Source: Bacteroidaceae bacterium (GTDB taxonomy: Bacteria; Bacteroidota; Bacteroidia; Bacteroidales; Barnesiellaceae_A). Taken from it: 48,054 nt of DNA. Each line of letters opens with the position of its first letter. The first letter of the stretch is position 1. The notes under the pieces are model-generated. The model was not told the DNA's origin. It made no database searches and worked only from the letters and a program-made list of their open reading frames with translations. Below are positions 34,669-46,879 of this stretch, one piece after another. The position numbers and the translations under genes were made by a program. The stretch covers positions 1-48,054 of the forward strand of contig JAFXJY010000010.1 in the NCBI GenBank assembly GCA_017531985.1. The letters are read 5' to 3'.

Positions 34669-35432
34669 TAGAGATTAAGAATATAAACAAGTCGTTCGAA
34701 GACAAGCAAGTATTATTTGATATATCGGCACATTTTCAGGCAGGTAAGACCAATCTGATAATAGGTCAGAGTGGCTCCGGAAAGACCGTACTGCTCAAGT
34801 CAATAGTGGGACTGCGTACACCCGAAACGGGTGAGATACTATACGATGGTCGCAACAGCCTTGCCATGAATAACAAGCAGATGAAAGAGTTGCGTAAAGA
34901 GATAGGTATGCTCTTTCAAGGAGCCGCCTTGTTCGACTCGGAGACGGTGTTGGGCAATGTAATGTTTCCCTTGCGAATGCACACATCTTGGAGTTACCAA
35001 GAGTGTAAAGAACGAGCCGAGTTCTGTCTTGAACGTGTCAACCTGCGAGGCGTGAACGACCTATATCCTTCGGAGATAAGCGGTGGTATGCAGAAGCGTG
35101 TTGCCATAGCTCGAGCCATAGCTCTTAATCCTAAATATCTTTTCTGTGATGAACCAAACTCGGGTCTCGATCCTAAAACATCCTTGGTAATCGACGAGTT
35201 GTTAAGTGATATCACTCACGAGTATAACATCACAACTATTATCAATACTCACGACATGAACTCGGTGTTGGGTATAGGTGAGAATATTATCTTTATCAAC
35301 AAAGGTCACAAGGCATGGGAAGGAACAAGCAAGGATATTACAAGTAGTGGTAATCAAGCGTTAGAGGACTTTGTATTTGCGACACCGCTTTTCAAGGATG
35401 TGAAGCAGTATCTTGTATCGCAAGGTCGGTAA
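34665..35432 (+). CDS. mlaF: MlaF-type ABC transporter ATP-binding protein
   Basis: 255 aa. ATPase partner of MlaE for phospholipid transport. Walker A IIGQSGSGKTVLLKS, Q-loop GMLFQGAALFDSETVLGN, signature EISGGMQKRVAIARAI, Walker B YLFCDEPNSGLDPKTS and H-loop INTHDMNSV. The segment GAALFDSETVLGNVMFPL is typical of MlaF. It starts within the last codons of mlaE (4-bp overlap). Its stop is only 15 bp from the stop of the convergent ATPase-TOPRIM gene, with no terminator in between. Confidence 0.94.
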   Translation: MIEIKNINKSFEDKQVLFDISAHFQAGKTNLIIGQSGSGKTVLLKSIVGLRTPETGEILYDGRNSLAMNNKQMKELRKEIGMLFQGAALFDSETVLGNVMFPLRMHTSWSYQECKERAEFCLERVNLRGVNDLYPSEISGGMQKRVAIARAIALNPKYLFCDEPNSGLDPKTSLVIDELLSDITHEYNITTIINTHDMNSVLGIGENIIFINKGHKAWEGTSKDITSSGNQALEDFVFATPLFKDVKQYLVSQGR

Positions 35433-35447
35433 CCATCGCCTGTAATA

Positions 35448-37010
35448 TTATTGCAGACCCACTACTTCTCGCATAGCTTTGCGTAGATTGTTTGCCTCCT
35501 CACTATTCTCGCGTAGAATGGAGAGTATAAATTTTAGATATTTCTCTTTGTTGGCAAATCCGCACAATTGTACAATACCGCAATTGGGTAGCATCGATTT
35601 CTGATTGTACACGCGTAATATTTTGTTATACTCTCTTCCCGATGCATAAGTCGTAAATTCTCTTCGCAATTCGTTGAAAAGTTGTCGAGGATTGCAGTCG
35701 GATGTAAGTGTACGTATGTGGTGTTCGTAATCATCAATGTTGCTCGAACGACGGTCTATAAAGCACTCTATTTCACGCTTTGTGCGATGCCGGGTGTGTA
35801 ACAGAGCCTGATTGTCTATCTCTTCGCGAAACATGTTGATTATGTTGGTACGCACTATGTCCACTACATTATTGGCATTGAGTCCCATGCGTTGAGCCAC
35901 AATACGCATTACCGGCTCAATGAGCAGGAGGTTTTCAATCTCGGCAACGTCGGGTACGGCAATGTTGCGTTGTTGCAGCGAGTTTATCTCTTTGGGTGTG
36001 CGACGATCGCGGTCGACGATACCATGCGATTCGATGTGATGAAAACTTTTTAAGTCGTTGAATGTGCGTGTTGTCTCTATAACCTTCGAACATCCCCCCA
36101 ATGGTTTTATAGTGTACTCGGGGTACAATAGTGTGTACAGACGAACATCTATGCTGCGGTTGTCCGTTCCCTCTATAAAGAGAATGGGTTTTCGACTACC
36201 CAACAAGTCGAGATATACATCCTCGGGAAGGTCATTGGGGCTGTGTAATATCTCGTAGTCCCACAATTGTTCTTCGGCATCGAATGACTTAACCCATATA
36301 CAACAGCTATCGTTGCGTGAAGCCGAAAATTCAAGGTCGTGTGTAAGATATATAAAGGTACAGTCAGAACGCAATTGCTCAACGGTATCCCATACGGTTT
36401 TCATGATAGAGTGATGTAGAAATACCTCCGGATCTTCAACCATGATGATGGATTGAGGATGAGCGAAAAGTACCGATGCCAAGAGGTAGAGTACTGTCTT
36501 TTCACCATCGCTCAGGCGTGTAGGAGAATAGGGGCGAGGGTCTTTGCCTCCAACGATACTGATATTGCCCGACGCTCGCAACATTTTGTTCTGAGGAAAT
36601 ATATTCTCCCATTGTCGTTGTACTCGGTCGAGTTTGGTGCGAGGCAGTTTCCCTTTGTTAGGCGATTCGTTGTGCTTGTAAGCCATCACGTTAATAAACT
36701 CCTCATACATGAGCAGGTACATCAGTCGTTCAAATTCGGTCTCAACTGTTTCGATGCGATAGGTAGTCTTTTTTTGCAGTTCATTGAATAGCGACGTGAT
36801 AGTAGTACCCACACTGACTTCGTTAGTGGGTGTCACAAAGAGAGCCTTTAATGCCGAGAGTCGAAAGATGTTTTTCTTCTGTTTATGAGCTATATCATCG
36901 CCAAATCGGCTTTTGCCTGCACCATTGGCACCTATAATGGTAAATGTTCGCAAGTCGGGGGTTAACTCAGCTTTCCTTGTCGTCTTGTGTGTCGGGAGTT
37001 CTATTTTCAT
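35448..37010 (-). CDS. ABC-type ATPase fused to a DUF4435 (TOPRIM-like) domain
   Basis: 520 aa. N-terminal ATPase: Walker A IIGANGAGKSRFG (27-34), signature RLSDGEKTVLYLL (about 165-178), Walker B SIIMVEDPEVFLH (about 188) and H-loop IYLTHDLEF (about 222). From about 275, ILFIEGTDNRSIDVRLY, HGIVDRDRRTPKEI and the EIENLLLIEP segment give the Glu and Asp-x-Asp pattern of DUF4435 TOPRIM-like nucleases. The same two modules are split or fused in PARIS anti-phage systems (AriA ATPase, AriB DUF4435) and recall OLD nucleases. No second defence gene adjoins it and its neighbours are housekeeping, so a defence role is inferred, not shown. It has its own promoter (TATATTTG, 37057-37064). Confidence 0.82.
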   Translation of the reverse strand: MKIELPTHKTTRKAELTPDLRTFTIIGANGAGKSRFGDDIAHKQKKNIFRLSALKALFVTPTNEVSVGTTITSLFNELQKKTTYRIETVETEFERLMYLLMYEEFINVMAYKHNESPNKGKLPRTKLDRVQRQWENIFPQNKMLRASGNISIVGGKDPRPYSPTRLSDGEKTVLYLLASVLFAHPQSIIMVEDPEVFLHHSIMKTVWDTVEQLRSDCTFIYLTHDLEFSASRNDSCCIWVKSFDAEEQLWDYEILHSPNDLPEDVYLDLLGSRKPILFIEGTDNRSIDVRLYTLLYPEYTIKPLGGCSKVIETTRTFNDLKSFHHIESHGIVDRDRRTPKEINSLQQRNIAVPDVAEIENLLLIEPVMRIVAQRMGLNANNVVDIVRTNIINMFREEIDNQALLHTRHRTKREIECFIDRRSSNIDDYEHHIRTLTSDCNPRQLFNELRREFTTYASGREYNKILRVYNQKSMLPNCGIVQLCGFANKEKYLKFILSILRENSEEANNLRKAMREVVGLQ

Positions 37011-37056
37011 GTCATTGAGGTTAACGATGTGAACTTTTCTACAATCCTAAGTTCTA

Positions 37057-37064
37057 CAAATATA
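37057..37064 (-). promoter_or_regulatory. Promoter -7 element of the ATPase-TOPRIM gene
   Basis: TATATTTG on the minus strand, about 45 nt of leader before ATG 37010. The -33 element is poor. Confidence 0.45.
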
Positions 37065-37174
37065 CATTATTTTCTCTTGTTCTATCATATTTTGTAAAAA
37101 AAATATTAGTTCTATTTCTTATGGAGATACTGAGTCTTATCCGGTTACCGATAATCGATGTCATAGTAATCGAT

Positions 37175-37621
37175 TTATTTCCACAGGCATTCCAGTTTCT
37201 TACGGGCTCGATGTATGCGGCTTTTAACGGTTCCCATTGATATATGTTGTATTCGGGCTATCTCGTCATAGCCATATCCGGCTACCAGTAGTTCCATCGT
37301 TTCGCGAAATGGTTGTTGTAGTTCGCCCAAGTCGATTGTTGTTTCGCAGTATGTCAAGTCATCTGTGAGGTCGACAGAAACATCGTGGATAGAGATATTT
37401 CGTCTCTTTCTTGAATGGTTGAGGCAAAGGTGGATGAGTGTTTTGTAAGCCCAACCATCGAAATTGCTGTCGTAATAGAATTGTTGCCGCTCCATGATGT
37501 GAAGCAGTGTGTCTTGTAGTAAATCCTCGGCATCTTCGCGTGTATGTGTGTAGTGTTGTGCGTACAGTTGCAGCATAGGGAGTGCGTTGGAAAGAAGAAA
37601 GTTCCAGTTATTTTGTGTCAT
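37175..37621 (-). CDS. ECF-type RNA polymerase sigma factor
   Basis: 148 aa from ATG 37621 (MTQNNWNFLLSNALPML). The frame opens further up at 37783, but that extension (MSLFSITIALRENSCQ) lies over the terminator of the next gene and is not sigma-like. Region 2 is seen in AEDLLQDTLLHIMER and FDGWAYKTLIHLCLNHSRKRR; region 4 helix-turn-helix in LLVAGYGYDEIARIQHISMGTVKSRIHRARKKL. It would direct polymerase to a small regulon, typically stress or envelope related. No anti-sigma gene is adjacent in the window. The upstream region has TTGACA and two CTATATATA-type tracts rather than a TAnnTTTG box. Confidence 0.88.
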   Translation of the reverse strand: MTQNNWNFLLSNALPMLQLYAQHYTHTREDAEDLLQDTLLHIMERQQFYYDSNFDGWAYKTLIHLCLNHSRKRRNISIHDVSVDLTDDLTYCETTIDLGELQQPFRETMELLVAGYGYDEIARIQHISMGTVKSRIHRARKKLECLWK

Positions 37622-37773
37622 TGCTATATATAGAGTGTTGAGTGGTTGGCAATACCCTATATATATACGGTCGCAATTTTGCACACTTGTCAAGTTTTCG
37701 CCTCTGTGATGGCCTGTGAGGCCGAATTTTGCCTCTTGACAAGAATTTTCCCTAAGTGCAATTGTGATAGAAA

Positions 37774-37817
37774 ATAACGACAAGCATCCCGCTTACGAGC
37801 GGGATGCTTGTCGTTAT
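37774..37817 (-). terminator. Terminator of the beta-galactosidase gene
   Basis: Perfect 19-bp stem (37774-37792 with 37799-37817), 6-nt loop TTACGA, followed on the minus strand by TTTTCT. It begins 8 bp after the stop codon. Confidence 0.93.
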
Positions 37818-37824
37818 GTGTTGC

Positions 37825-40941
<3,117 letters not shown>

Positions 40942-40989
40942 TTATGGGATTGACTGTGAATCCCGCAGATTGACAAAATATTAGTCTTT

Positions 40990-41676
40990 TTATTTCTTGG
41001 TGCTGACGGCCAATAATACTCCCAATACGATACCGAGAATGGCTGCAAACAGCACGCGTTGCTCGGCGGGTAGGAGAAATGTAATGGTGTGTGCAGGATA
41101 CCAAAAGAAGGGTATGGTTTTCTTGAACACAAAACCCCATTGTGCATTCCAGTTAATACCGGCAAACATTTCGGCCATGGGAATGGGTGTGATAAGGGCT
41201 TTTACCGAACCGCCACATCGTGCTATGTGTGCATCGGTTATCTTGTGGAATGTCATAAATACGGGTGCGAATATCGTGTTCATGGCCACCGATACCGACA
41301 AGGCAACAACAACTTTTGCCCAGCTGAAATCGGCTGATGCAAACGCTTCGATGGCGTTGCTCATACCCATTTTTACAAGGAATGCCGGAGTTCCTACCGA
41401 AAATATGGTCATGGCCATACTGATACCCATACCTAAGAAACCCCACACCACTGCTCGTGGAATGATGCCGAATGTCTTCGAGTAGTATGAGCCGGTCGAG
41501 ATACGATGTCCCAACATTTCGCCCATGGTCGATAGTATACCAAATTTCAGAAAACTCATTATCATGCCATGATTGGTATTGAATGCCTTATACCATTCAT
41601 ACACTGCATCTATTACAAAAAATGGCAAGAACAGGCACACTACGCATAATGCAAAAATAATATCACTCTTTTTCAT
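40990..41676 (-). CDS. Integral membrane protein, possibly Mpv17/PMP22-like
   Basis: 228 aa with about five hydrophobic segments: IIFALCVVCLFLPFFVIDAV, AVVWGFLGMGISMAMTIFSV, VVVALSVSVAMNTIFAPVFM and the final RVLFAAILGIVLGVLLAV. The C-terminal part (NWNAQWGFVFKKTIPFFWYPAHTITFLLPAEQRVLF) has the W...P...NF-P-R spacing seen in Mpv17/PMP22 proteins, but this is a weak match. Close relatives occur widely in Bacteroidales as uncharacterised membrane proteins (from memory, not checked). It precedes the beta-galactosidase gene by 60 bp and may share its transcript. Function unknown. Confidence 0.7.
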   Translation of the reverse strand: MKKSDIIFALCVVCLFLPFFVIDAVYEWYKAFNTNHGMIMSFLKFGILSTMGEMLGHRISTGSYYSKTFGIIPRAVVWGFLGMGISMAMTIFSVGTPAFLVKMGMSNAIEAFASADFSWAKVVVALSVSVAMNTIFAPVFMTFHKITDAHIARCGGSVKALITPIPMAEMFAGINWNAQWGFVFKKTIPFFWYPAHTITFLLPAEQRVLFAAILGIVLGVLLAVSTKK

Positions 41677-41779
41677 AGTATTTTACTATTGGTTATTGTG
41701 TTAGGTTTGTTTATCGCTGTAAAGTTACTTAATATCTTCGAGATTGTCTAATGAATAGTGATATTATTGATAAAGACAA

Positions 41780-41816
41780 TAAAAAAAACTGCACCCCTCA
41801 ATGCGAGGGATGCAGT
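41780..41816 (-). terminator. Terminator of the fimbrillin-like lipoprotein gene
   Basis: 12-position stem with one mismatch (41788-41799 with 41805-41816), loop AATGC, followed on the minus strand by eight T. Confidence 0.9.
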
Positions 41817-41838
41817 AGATATAAGTTGTCCGATGTGA

Positions 41839-44331
41839 TTAGAATTGGCAATCTACACCGTTGATTTTCACAACTGCATGGTTGTCTGAAGAGATCCACT
41901 CGTCATAAACTACATAGTTCTTTTCATCGAATACCTCTCCGTTTACAGTACAATTGGTAAATTCGTAAGTTTTGTCTGCACTGATACAGTCAATCCACTC
42001 ATAAGAAGTTGAGCCATCGAAAGTAAATTCGCAATCGATCATTTTGGTGTTACCCCAGAGGTTGGCACCGTTGTAACCGCTCTTACCGTTGCCCTTGAAG
42101 GTACAACCTTCGAATGTTACCATTGTCAATGCACCGCCCAATGCGTTGAAGCCCGAAATTTCGCAGTTGCGGAAAATTACATCGTTGGCTCCACCATCGA
42201 AGTGCACACCATAAAGTGAACCGCTGAATACACAATCCTCGAATACTACTGTTTCGCCGGCATAACTCCAACGAAGGCCATTTTGACCTTCAAATGTACA
42301 ATCCTTGAAAGTACCATTGATAGTTTGGTCTACGGCTGTACCACCGGGGTTGGAGAATGTGGCACCTATGATAGTAGCACCATTGATATTCAATTTAGAA
42401 TTGCCGGTAAATACTGTACCTTCGTCACACACGAGTGTAACATCGGCAGTAAAGCTTTTGTTTGCAGGCATAGTGTACTCGCCTTTGGCTACATATATGA
42501 TACCATCTTCGGGAAGATTGGCAAGAGCTGCTGTCAACTCATCTTGTGATGTAGCAGGAGTAATCTCGGGGAATACTTTGAGGTCGGTAGCACCGATGAT
42601 AGTGTACTTGCCGGTAGGCTCTACATAAGCGGCGTCATCCGAATCATTTGTAAGTACTACTTGATAATCCTCGGTTGTTGTCAATGTATTGCCTTCGAGA
42701 ACTACTGTATAGTGACCACTTTTCACGTTGCGAACAATAATGGGTTGTTTCGAGTCGATAGTAGTATTTTCTACGGTGAGGGTAGTTGTCACACCACCAT
42801 CGGCACGAAGACCGTAACCTTCGGTAACTGCAATGTCAGAGTTTCTTACTACGTTATTGAGGCTTGTACCGAGAGAGATACCATTCTTCGAGTTTTCGAT
42901 AGTTACACCATCGATAGTTACGCCGGTAGTACCTGTTGCCCACATGAGTGAGTGCATGTTGGTGGCAGTTGAGTTTTTCACGCTGATGTTGTAGCATTGG
43001 CGATAACGCATTGCTACTACATCACCGGCGGTATTACCTGTGAAGGTACAATTTTCTACCGATACGTTGTGTGCATAACGCTTTTCGGAGTCGGTAGTGT
43101 TGCATGAGATGAAGTCTATTGAACCGTTGTCGTGTACAAAGTTGATGTTAGTAAATGTCAAGGTCTCGGCTCCTTCGAAGCGTGCGTTGCCGTAAATGTC
43201 GAATGTACCGTCAAACTTGAAGTTGTTACCATCAATTGTAAGGTTTACACCCTCTTTTTGAGGAACGGTAATCAATACATTGCCGGCACGAGTTACCGAT
43301 GTAATATCTGATGCAAAACGGATTGTCATATCGCCTGTGGCGTTGTTGATAGCCTCTTGCAAGTCAAAGTCATTAGCTACTGTAACAACCAATTTTTCAG
43401 CCTCCGAGTTGATGATAACATCGTGGTTAGGATCATCATAGTCGGGAATGATTTCAACGTTGATACTTACGTCGCTTGTGAGGAGTTGACCGTAGATGTT
43501 GGTGCGGTGGTTGCGTTGTACGGGTACTGAACCTACGGTGCGAGTTTTTGCAGCATTCTCATCTGTTTCGGTGTAACCAAATACGATGTTGACAAGACCT
43601 TTATCGCGAGGAACGAGCAGGTAGTTCATCGAGAGATAGTCATAACCGGCTACGGGGAAAGTCTCTCCGGTGGGAATGTCGTTGTAGTCAAAAGCAACCT
43701 TGGCTTCGCCGGTAACATCACCATTCCAGAGGTTAAGTGTGTTATATACGTTCTCTACTGTTACTGCCGATTTTGTGGGTTCGTAACCTGAACTCTTGGC
43801 TGCTGCGTAGTCACTTGTACCGATGTTGAGTTGAGCAAAGGGACGACGAAGGTGAATATCTACCTCCATTGTTCCGGTTACGGTGAAAGTGGTGTCTTTG
43901 TAGAAGGCATCGCGGCTTTCGTCGTTACTCAATGTCTTGGCTTTGTCGTAGTCTACTGTCATGGTCTTTGCACCGAAGTCTACGTCGTAGGGTACACCGG
44001 GGGCTGCTGCCCAGAAGATTACTTTGTAAGTGTTGCCGGTAGTGAGTTGCAAGTTTACTGTCTTGCGGATGTTGATAGTTTCGGCATTTCCGTTCTTTAT
44101 CGACTTGGTGAGGTCGGTGAACTCATTTCCTTGCTCGTCATAGACGGCATACTGCAATACGGTGGCTGTTGTACCATCGCTGTAAGCACGAGTGGCGATT
44201 TCGGGTGTTCCAAGATTGAAGGAAACCGTTGCAACATCACCTTTGTTGCCCATCAGGGCTGCATCGTCTTGGCACGATGTCATCAACATCATGGCTGCCA
44301 ATGCTCCAAACAAATAATGTTTTGTTTTCAT
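41839..44331 (-). CDS. Fimbrillin-like (DUF6562-type) lipoprotein with right-handed beta-helix
   Basis: 830 aa. Lipobox MKTKHYLFGALAAMMLMTSC. Residues about 30-310 look like the Bacteroidales fimbrillin-family N-domain (VATVSFNLGTPEIATRAYSDG, LQYAVYDEQGNE, VIFWAAAPG, MEVDIHLRRPFAQLNIGTSD, VPVQRNHRTNIYGQLLTSDV); the RRPFAQLNIG and RNHRTNIYG segments are the tell-tale parts. Residues about 330-800 repeat short strands with N and C ladder residues (VSVENCTFTGNTAGD, DGVTIENSKNGISLG, VFEDCVFSGSLYGVHF), the pattern of a parallel beta-helix. It is likely surface exposed, as a pilus-tip-like or glycan-binding protein; this is inference. It has a strong promoter 337 nt upstream. Confidence 0.83.
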   Translation of the reverse strand: MKTKHYLFGALAAMMLMTSCQDDAALMGNKGDVATVSFNLGTPEIATRAYSDGTTATVLQYAVYDEQGNEFTDLTKSIKNGNAETINIRKTVNLQLTTGNTYKVIFWAAAPGVPYDVDFGAKTMTVDYDKAKTLSNDESRDAFYKDTTFTVTGTMEVDIHLRRPFAQLNIGTSDYAAAKSSGYEPTKSAVTVENVYNTLNLWNGDVTGEAKVAFDYNDIPTGETFPVAGYDYLSMNYLLVPRDKGLVNIVFGYTETDENAAKTRTVGSVPVQRNHRTNIYGQLLTSDVSINVEIIPDYDDPNHDVIINSEAEKLVVTVANDFDLQEAINNATGDMTIRFASDITSVTRAGNVLITVPQKEGVNLTIDGNNFKFDGTFDIYGNARFEGAETLTFTNINFVHDNGSIDFISCNTTDSEKRYAHNVSVENCTFTGNTAGDVVAMRYRQCYNISVKNSTATNMHSLMWATGTTGVTIDGVTIENSKNGISLGTSLNNVVRNSDIAVTEGYGLRADGGVTTTLTVENTTIDSKQPIIVRNVKSGHYTVVLEGNTLTTTEDYQVVLTNDSDDAAYVEPTGKYTIIGATDLKVFPEITPATSQDELTAALANLPEDGIIYVAKGEYTMPANKSFTADVTLVCDEGTVFTGNSKLNINGATIIGATFSNPGGTAVDQTINGTFKDCTFEGQNGLRWSYAGETVVFEDCVFSGSLYGVHFDGGANDVIFRNCEISGFNALGGALTMVTFEGCTFKGNGKSGYNGANLWGNTKMIDCEFTFDGSTSYEWIDCISADKTYEFTNCTVNGEVFDEKNYVVYDEWISSDNHAVVKINGVDCQF

Positions 44332-44668
44332 AACGATTTGTTTTAATGGTTTGTTAATTAGTTAATTGTTTTTATTTTGTTTTGTCGTTTTCTTATTCGT
44401 TTATCTCCTCATTGTAGCATTCGCATTTTCGCCCTCGATGGTAGGCTTACTCTGTGCAAGAATGGGGTGTTGAGGAATATTTCTGTGGTAAGTTACAATG
44501 GCTATGGTACAATACCCTTACAGAAATCATCATAATATATTGCATAAAATTACTGCGAAAAAGAATTATGTCCATCCTATCGCGGTAATGAGCTGTGATA
44601 TAATTATTTCCCTCAATTCAATGGTTTATTGCAGGAGTGCAAATGTTATTAATGTTTTTTTAAAAAAC
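44332..44668 (-). promoter_or_regulatory. Long 5' leader of the fimbrillin-like gene
   Basis: About 337 nt from the predicted start to ATG 44331. It contains a hairpin with arms ATTTCTGTGGTAAG and CTTACAGAAAT (about 44480-44527). A 42-codon upstream reading frame and a five-codon one (MRMLQ) are present on the minus strand but have no further support. AT-rich and purine-rich before the start. Confidence 0.4.
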
Positions 44669-44674
44669 TTGGTG

Positions 44675-44706
44675 CAAATGTACATTAAATGTTTGAATAT
44701 AACAAA
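44675..44706 (-). promoter_or_regulatory. Promoter of the fimbrillin-like lipoprotein gene
   Basis: -33 TTTG (44703-44706) and -7 TACATTTG (44675-44682) with 20 nt between, an exact Bacteroidota consensus. Confidence 0.75.
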
Positions 44707-44903
44707 GTTTAATAGTTCTTTTTGTTTGCGTACTATGATTTTCTCTCCTTATCCGCCTCACAGCAGGTGAAAAAGTGGTTGCCTCTTCCATGATATGACT
44801 ATATGGGCAGAGTTGGTAGTGTGTGCAATGATTCATCAGCCCCGACGGAATCCCACCGATGTAAATCGTATGTCGGACTTTCGTATCTTGCAGGATGAAA
44901 ATA

Positions 44904-44944
44904 ACACAAGACCGCAACGGAATGAAAACGTTGCGGCCTTGTGT
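44904..44944 (-). terminator. Terminator of the 45044 gene
   Basis: 16-position stem with one mismatch (44904-44919 with 44929-44944), followed on the minus strand by TTATTTTCA. It is now 100 bp from the stop because MITE E7 lies between. Confidence 0.85.
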
Positions 44945-44961
44945 CTGTTATTGTTGTTTTA

Positions 44962-45042
44962 GGGGGCTACTATCAATATTAACCCCAAGAATCTCTCCCT
45001 TAACCAATGAAGAATTTATCAGTGGTATTTATAGAAACTCTC
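44962..45042 (-). repeat. Short MITE-like element E7 (81 bp) with TTTA target duplication
   Basis: An internally deleted subfamily-B copy. Left end GGGGGCTACTATCAATATTA, right end GTATTTATAGAAACTCTC. TTTA is present on both sides (44958-44961, 45043-45046). The segment AATCTCTCCCTTAACCAATG matches the E4 right half. The right-hand duplication includes the stop codon of the 45044 gene. Confidence 0.8.
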
Positions 45043-45043
45043 T

Positions 45044-46816
45044 TTAATGTATCACTATCTTGTTGATAATGGGAGTATTATTATACAACGCTCTGACTAC
45101 ATATACACCCGGTGACAGGTTGAGTGTCATTTGCTCTGTTGGATGAGTGTTGTTGAGTACCATGCTGCCTTGCATGTCGTATATGGTAAGCTCCGACACG
45201 CCATTATTAATATATAATGTGTTGTTGGCAACATATACGGCACGAGCAATCGCATCTTGTTTGATATTTTCCACTCCGGTGTCCTCGGTAAAGTCTATCT
45301 GGTAGCTGAATTGTCTTACAAAGTTGATACCTACGCTTTCGCTCCATTCATCGTACATGAATGATGTGAAGATAGTACCCTCACTATTGCAGAAAACCGA
45401 ACCTGTCACTATACTATCCTCGGCAATGACTATGTTGGGGTTGCCAAAGTCGTCGTAGCTATCGGCATACAACACGTCGAATGTCGATTTTTCTTTGACC
45501 CACTTACCTACATATGAATTGACCGAAGTGATGTAGTCGACAAAGGGAGTCAACGTCTCGACATCGCTCGATACAATAAATGAATTGCGTGCATAAGCAT
45601 AAGCCGGTGTCTGAACAATCATGCGACCGTCATTCATGATAGTCGAAGCAAGCATGTCTCTTGTATCTTTAATGCCCGTAATAGCATCGTCATTCGACAA
45701 GTCTATTTTTACCGCTGCATATTTCAATCGGGGATTGAGGGGATTGCTTACATCGGCATATCGTATGGTTGTACTCATGTACTTACCATTGCCCGATAGG
45801 TATAGGTTGTTGAATGTGAAGCTATATCCATTCAATGCTGCGATAAGGTTGTTTTCAAATTTCTCTACATCGTTATAGTATCTTTGCAGTGTTAAAGTGT
45901 ATTGTGCCATAGCGACTTCATACTCATCGAGACGATCTACAATGTAGTCGGCGGGATCGGGTTCGGCAGGAACATCTTCCCATGCTATCTCGTCATTGAG
46001 GAAGCGGTTGTAAGCGTCTATATATTCGTTGTAGGCTTCATTGTAGGCTGCCAGCTCTTGCTCGTTCATGTATGCTGTTCCATCGGGTTTTATAGGTTCT
46101 TCGCCCGGCCAAGTACCGAAGTCGGTACCTTCGGGATAGAGGACGCCTTCGTCGATAGTGCGATACGACCATTCTCCGTCATTGCCTTGGGTGTAGATGA
46201 TAGGATAGATGTAGAACCCCGACCAGTCCACAACATTGCCTATGATGGTTTTTCCATCGTCGCTGACAGCTATGGCTGTGATGTATTGAGGTGTGCGACC
46301 GCAGAAGTCCTTGGCAGGGAAGGGGAGTTCTTTGTATTCTTCGTACGAGCCATCTGCTGCACGATCCCAATATACCGGTTTTAGCATCTGTTCGCTGTAC
46401 ATGTTCATTGAACTTAATCCTACACTTCCTACTATGCGACTGCCATCGGGGGTAATTCCATTGGCAAGATTGGTTGTTTTGTTTTCGGGCTTGATGGGCA
46501 GTTCATGCCATTCGTCGTTTTGCCAGTAGGCACAATCTCGGTCGTTGACACTACCCACCAATATGCCGTCGTTGCTCCAACAGTTGCCTATTCCTGTTGC
46601 ATAGTATTCCGTTACGGCATCGTCCGAGGCTAAGTATTCTCGATAGGTCGAGTCGACACGACTATAAATGTAGAGTGTTCCCATCGTGTGAGTCGACAGC
46701 CACTTGCCATTGGGCGACATTTTGTCGAAATAGAAATCGGGATGATAGTAAAGCCCTTGTGCTACGCTGCTTAATGTCATGATGACAAGGGCCAATGAAA
46801 GTAATACTTTTTTCAT
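45044..46816 (-). CDS. Secreted repeat protein (HAF-like) with type IX-like sorting domain
   Basis: 590 aa. Signal peptide MKKVLLSLALVIMTLSSVAQ. The body has repeats of the extracellular HAF kind, each with a Gly-Ser/Asn turn then xxxYWxx: CWSNDGILVGSVNDRDCAYWQ, NGITPDGSRIVGSVG, IAVSDDGKTIIGNVV, LSGNGKYMSTTI. These suggest a beta-propeller. An acidic helical insert lies at about 245-330 (NEQELAAYNEAYNEYIDAYN, YEVAMAQYTLTLQRYYNDVE), predicted coiled coil. The end (LTIYDMQGSMVLNNTHPTEQ, LNLSPGVYVVRALYNNTPI) is a sorting domain. Its promoter spacer carries a perfect inverted repeat, so repression by a dimeric regulator is likely. Confidence 0.82.
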   Translation of the reverse strand: MKKVLLSLALVIMTLSSVAQGLYYHPDFYFDKMSPNGKWLSTHTMGTLYIYSRVDSTYREYLASDDAVTEYYATGIGNCWSNDGILVGSVNDRDCAYWQNDEWHELPIKPENKTTNLANGITPDGSRIVGSVGLSSMNMYSEQMLKPVYWDRAADGSYEEYKELPFPAKDFCGRTPQYITAIAVSDDGKTIIGNVVDWSGFYIYPIIYTQGNDGEWSYRTIDEGVLYPEGTDFGTWPGEEPIKPDGTAYMNEQELAAYNEAYNEYIDAYNRFLNDEIAWEDVPAEPDPADYIVDRLDEYEVAMAQYTLTLQRYYNDVEKFENNLIAALNGYSFTFNNLYLSGNGKYMSTTIRYADVSNPLNPRLKYAAVKIDLSNDDAITGIKDTRDMLASTIMNDGRMIVQTPAYAYARNSFIVSSDVETLTPFVDYITSVNSYVGKWVKEKSTFDVLYADSYDDFGNPNIVIAEDSIVTGSVFCNSEGTIFTSFMYDEWSESVGINFVRQFSYQIDFTEDTGVENIKQDAIARAVYVANNTLYINNGVSELTIYDMQGSMVLNNTHPTEQMTLNLSPGVYVVRALYNNTPIINKIVIH

Positions 46817-46879
46817 AAAGACTTATTTTAAGGTTATTTGATGATTGGTAAATTGTTATTTTGTGATAGTTTTGTGAGC

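Noticed and set aside
35448..37010. Calling a complete PARIS defence system
   Set aside because: Only the domain layout is similar; there is no second defence gene and no known trigger, so it is reported as an architecture match only.
37622..37783. N-terminal extension of the ECF sigma factor
   Set aside because: The extension has no sigma-like sequence, and the frame's first codons overlap the beta-galactosidase terminator.
44534..44600. Upstream peptide in the leader of the fimbrillin-like gene
   Set aside because: A 42-codon frame without a convincing ribosome site or family similarity; not enough for a gene call.
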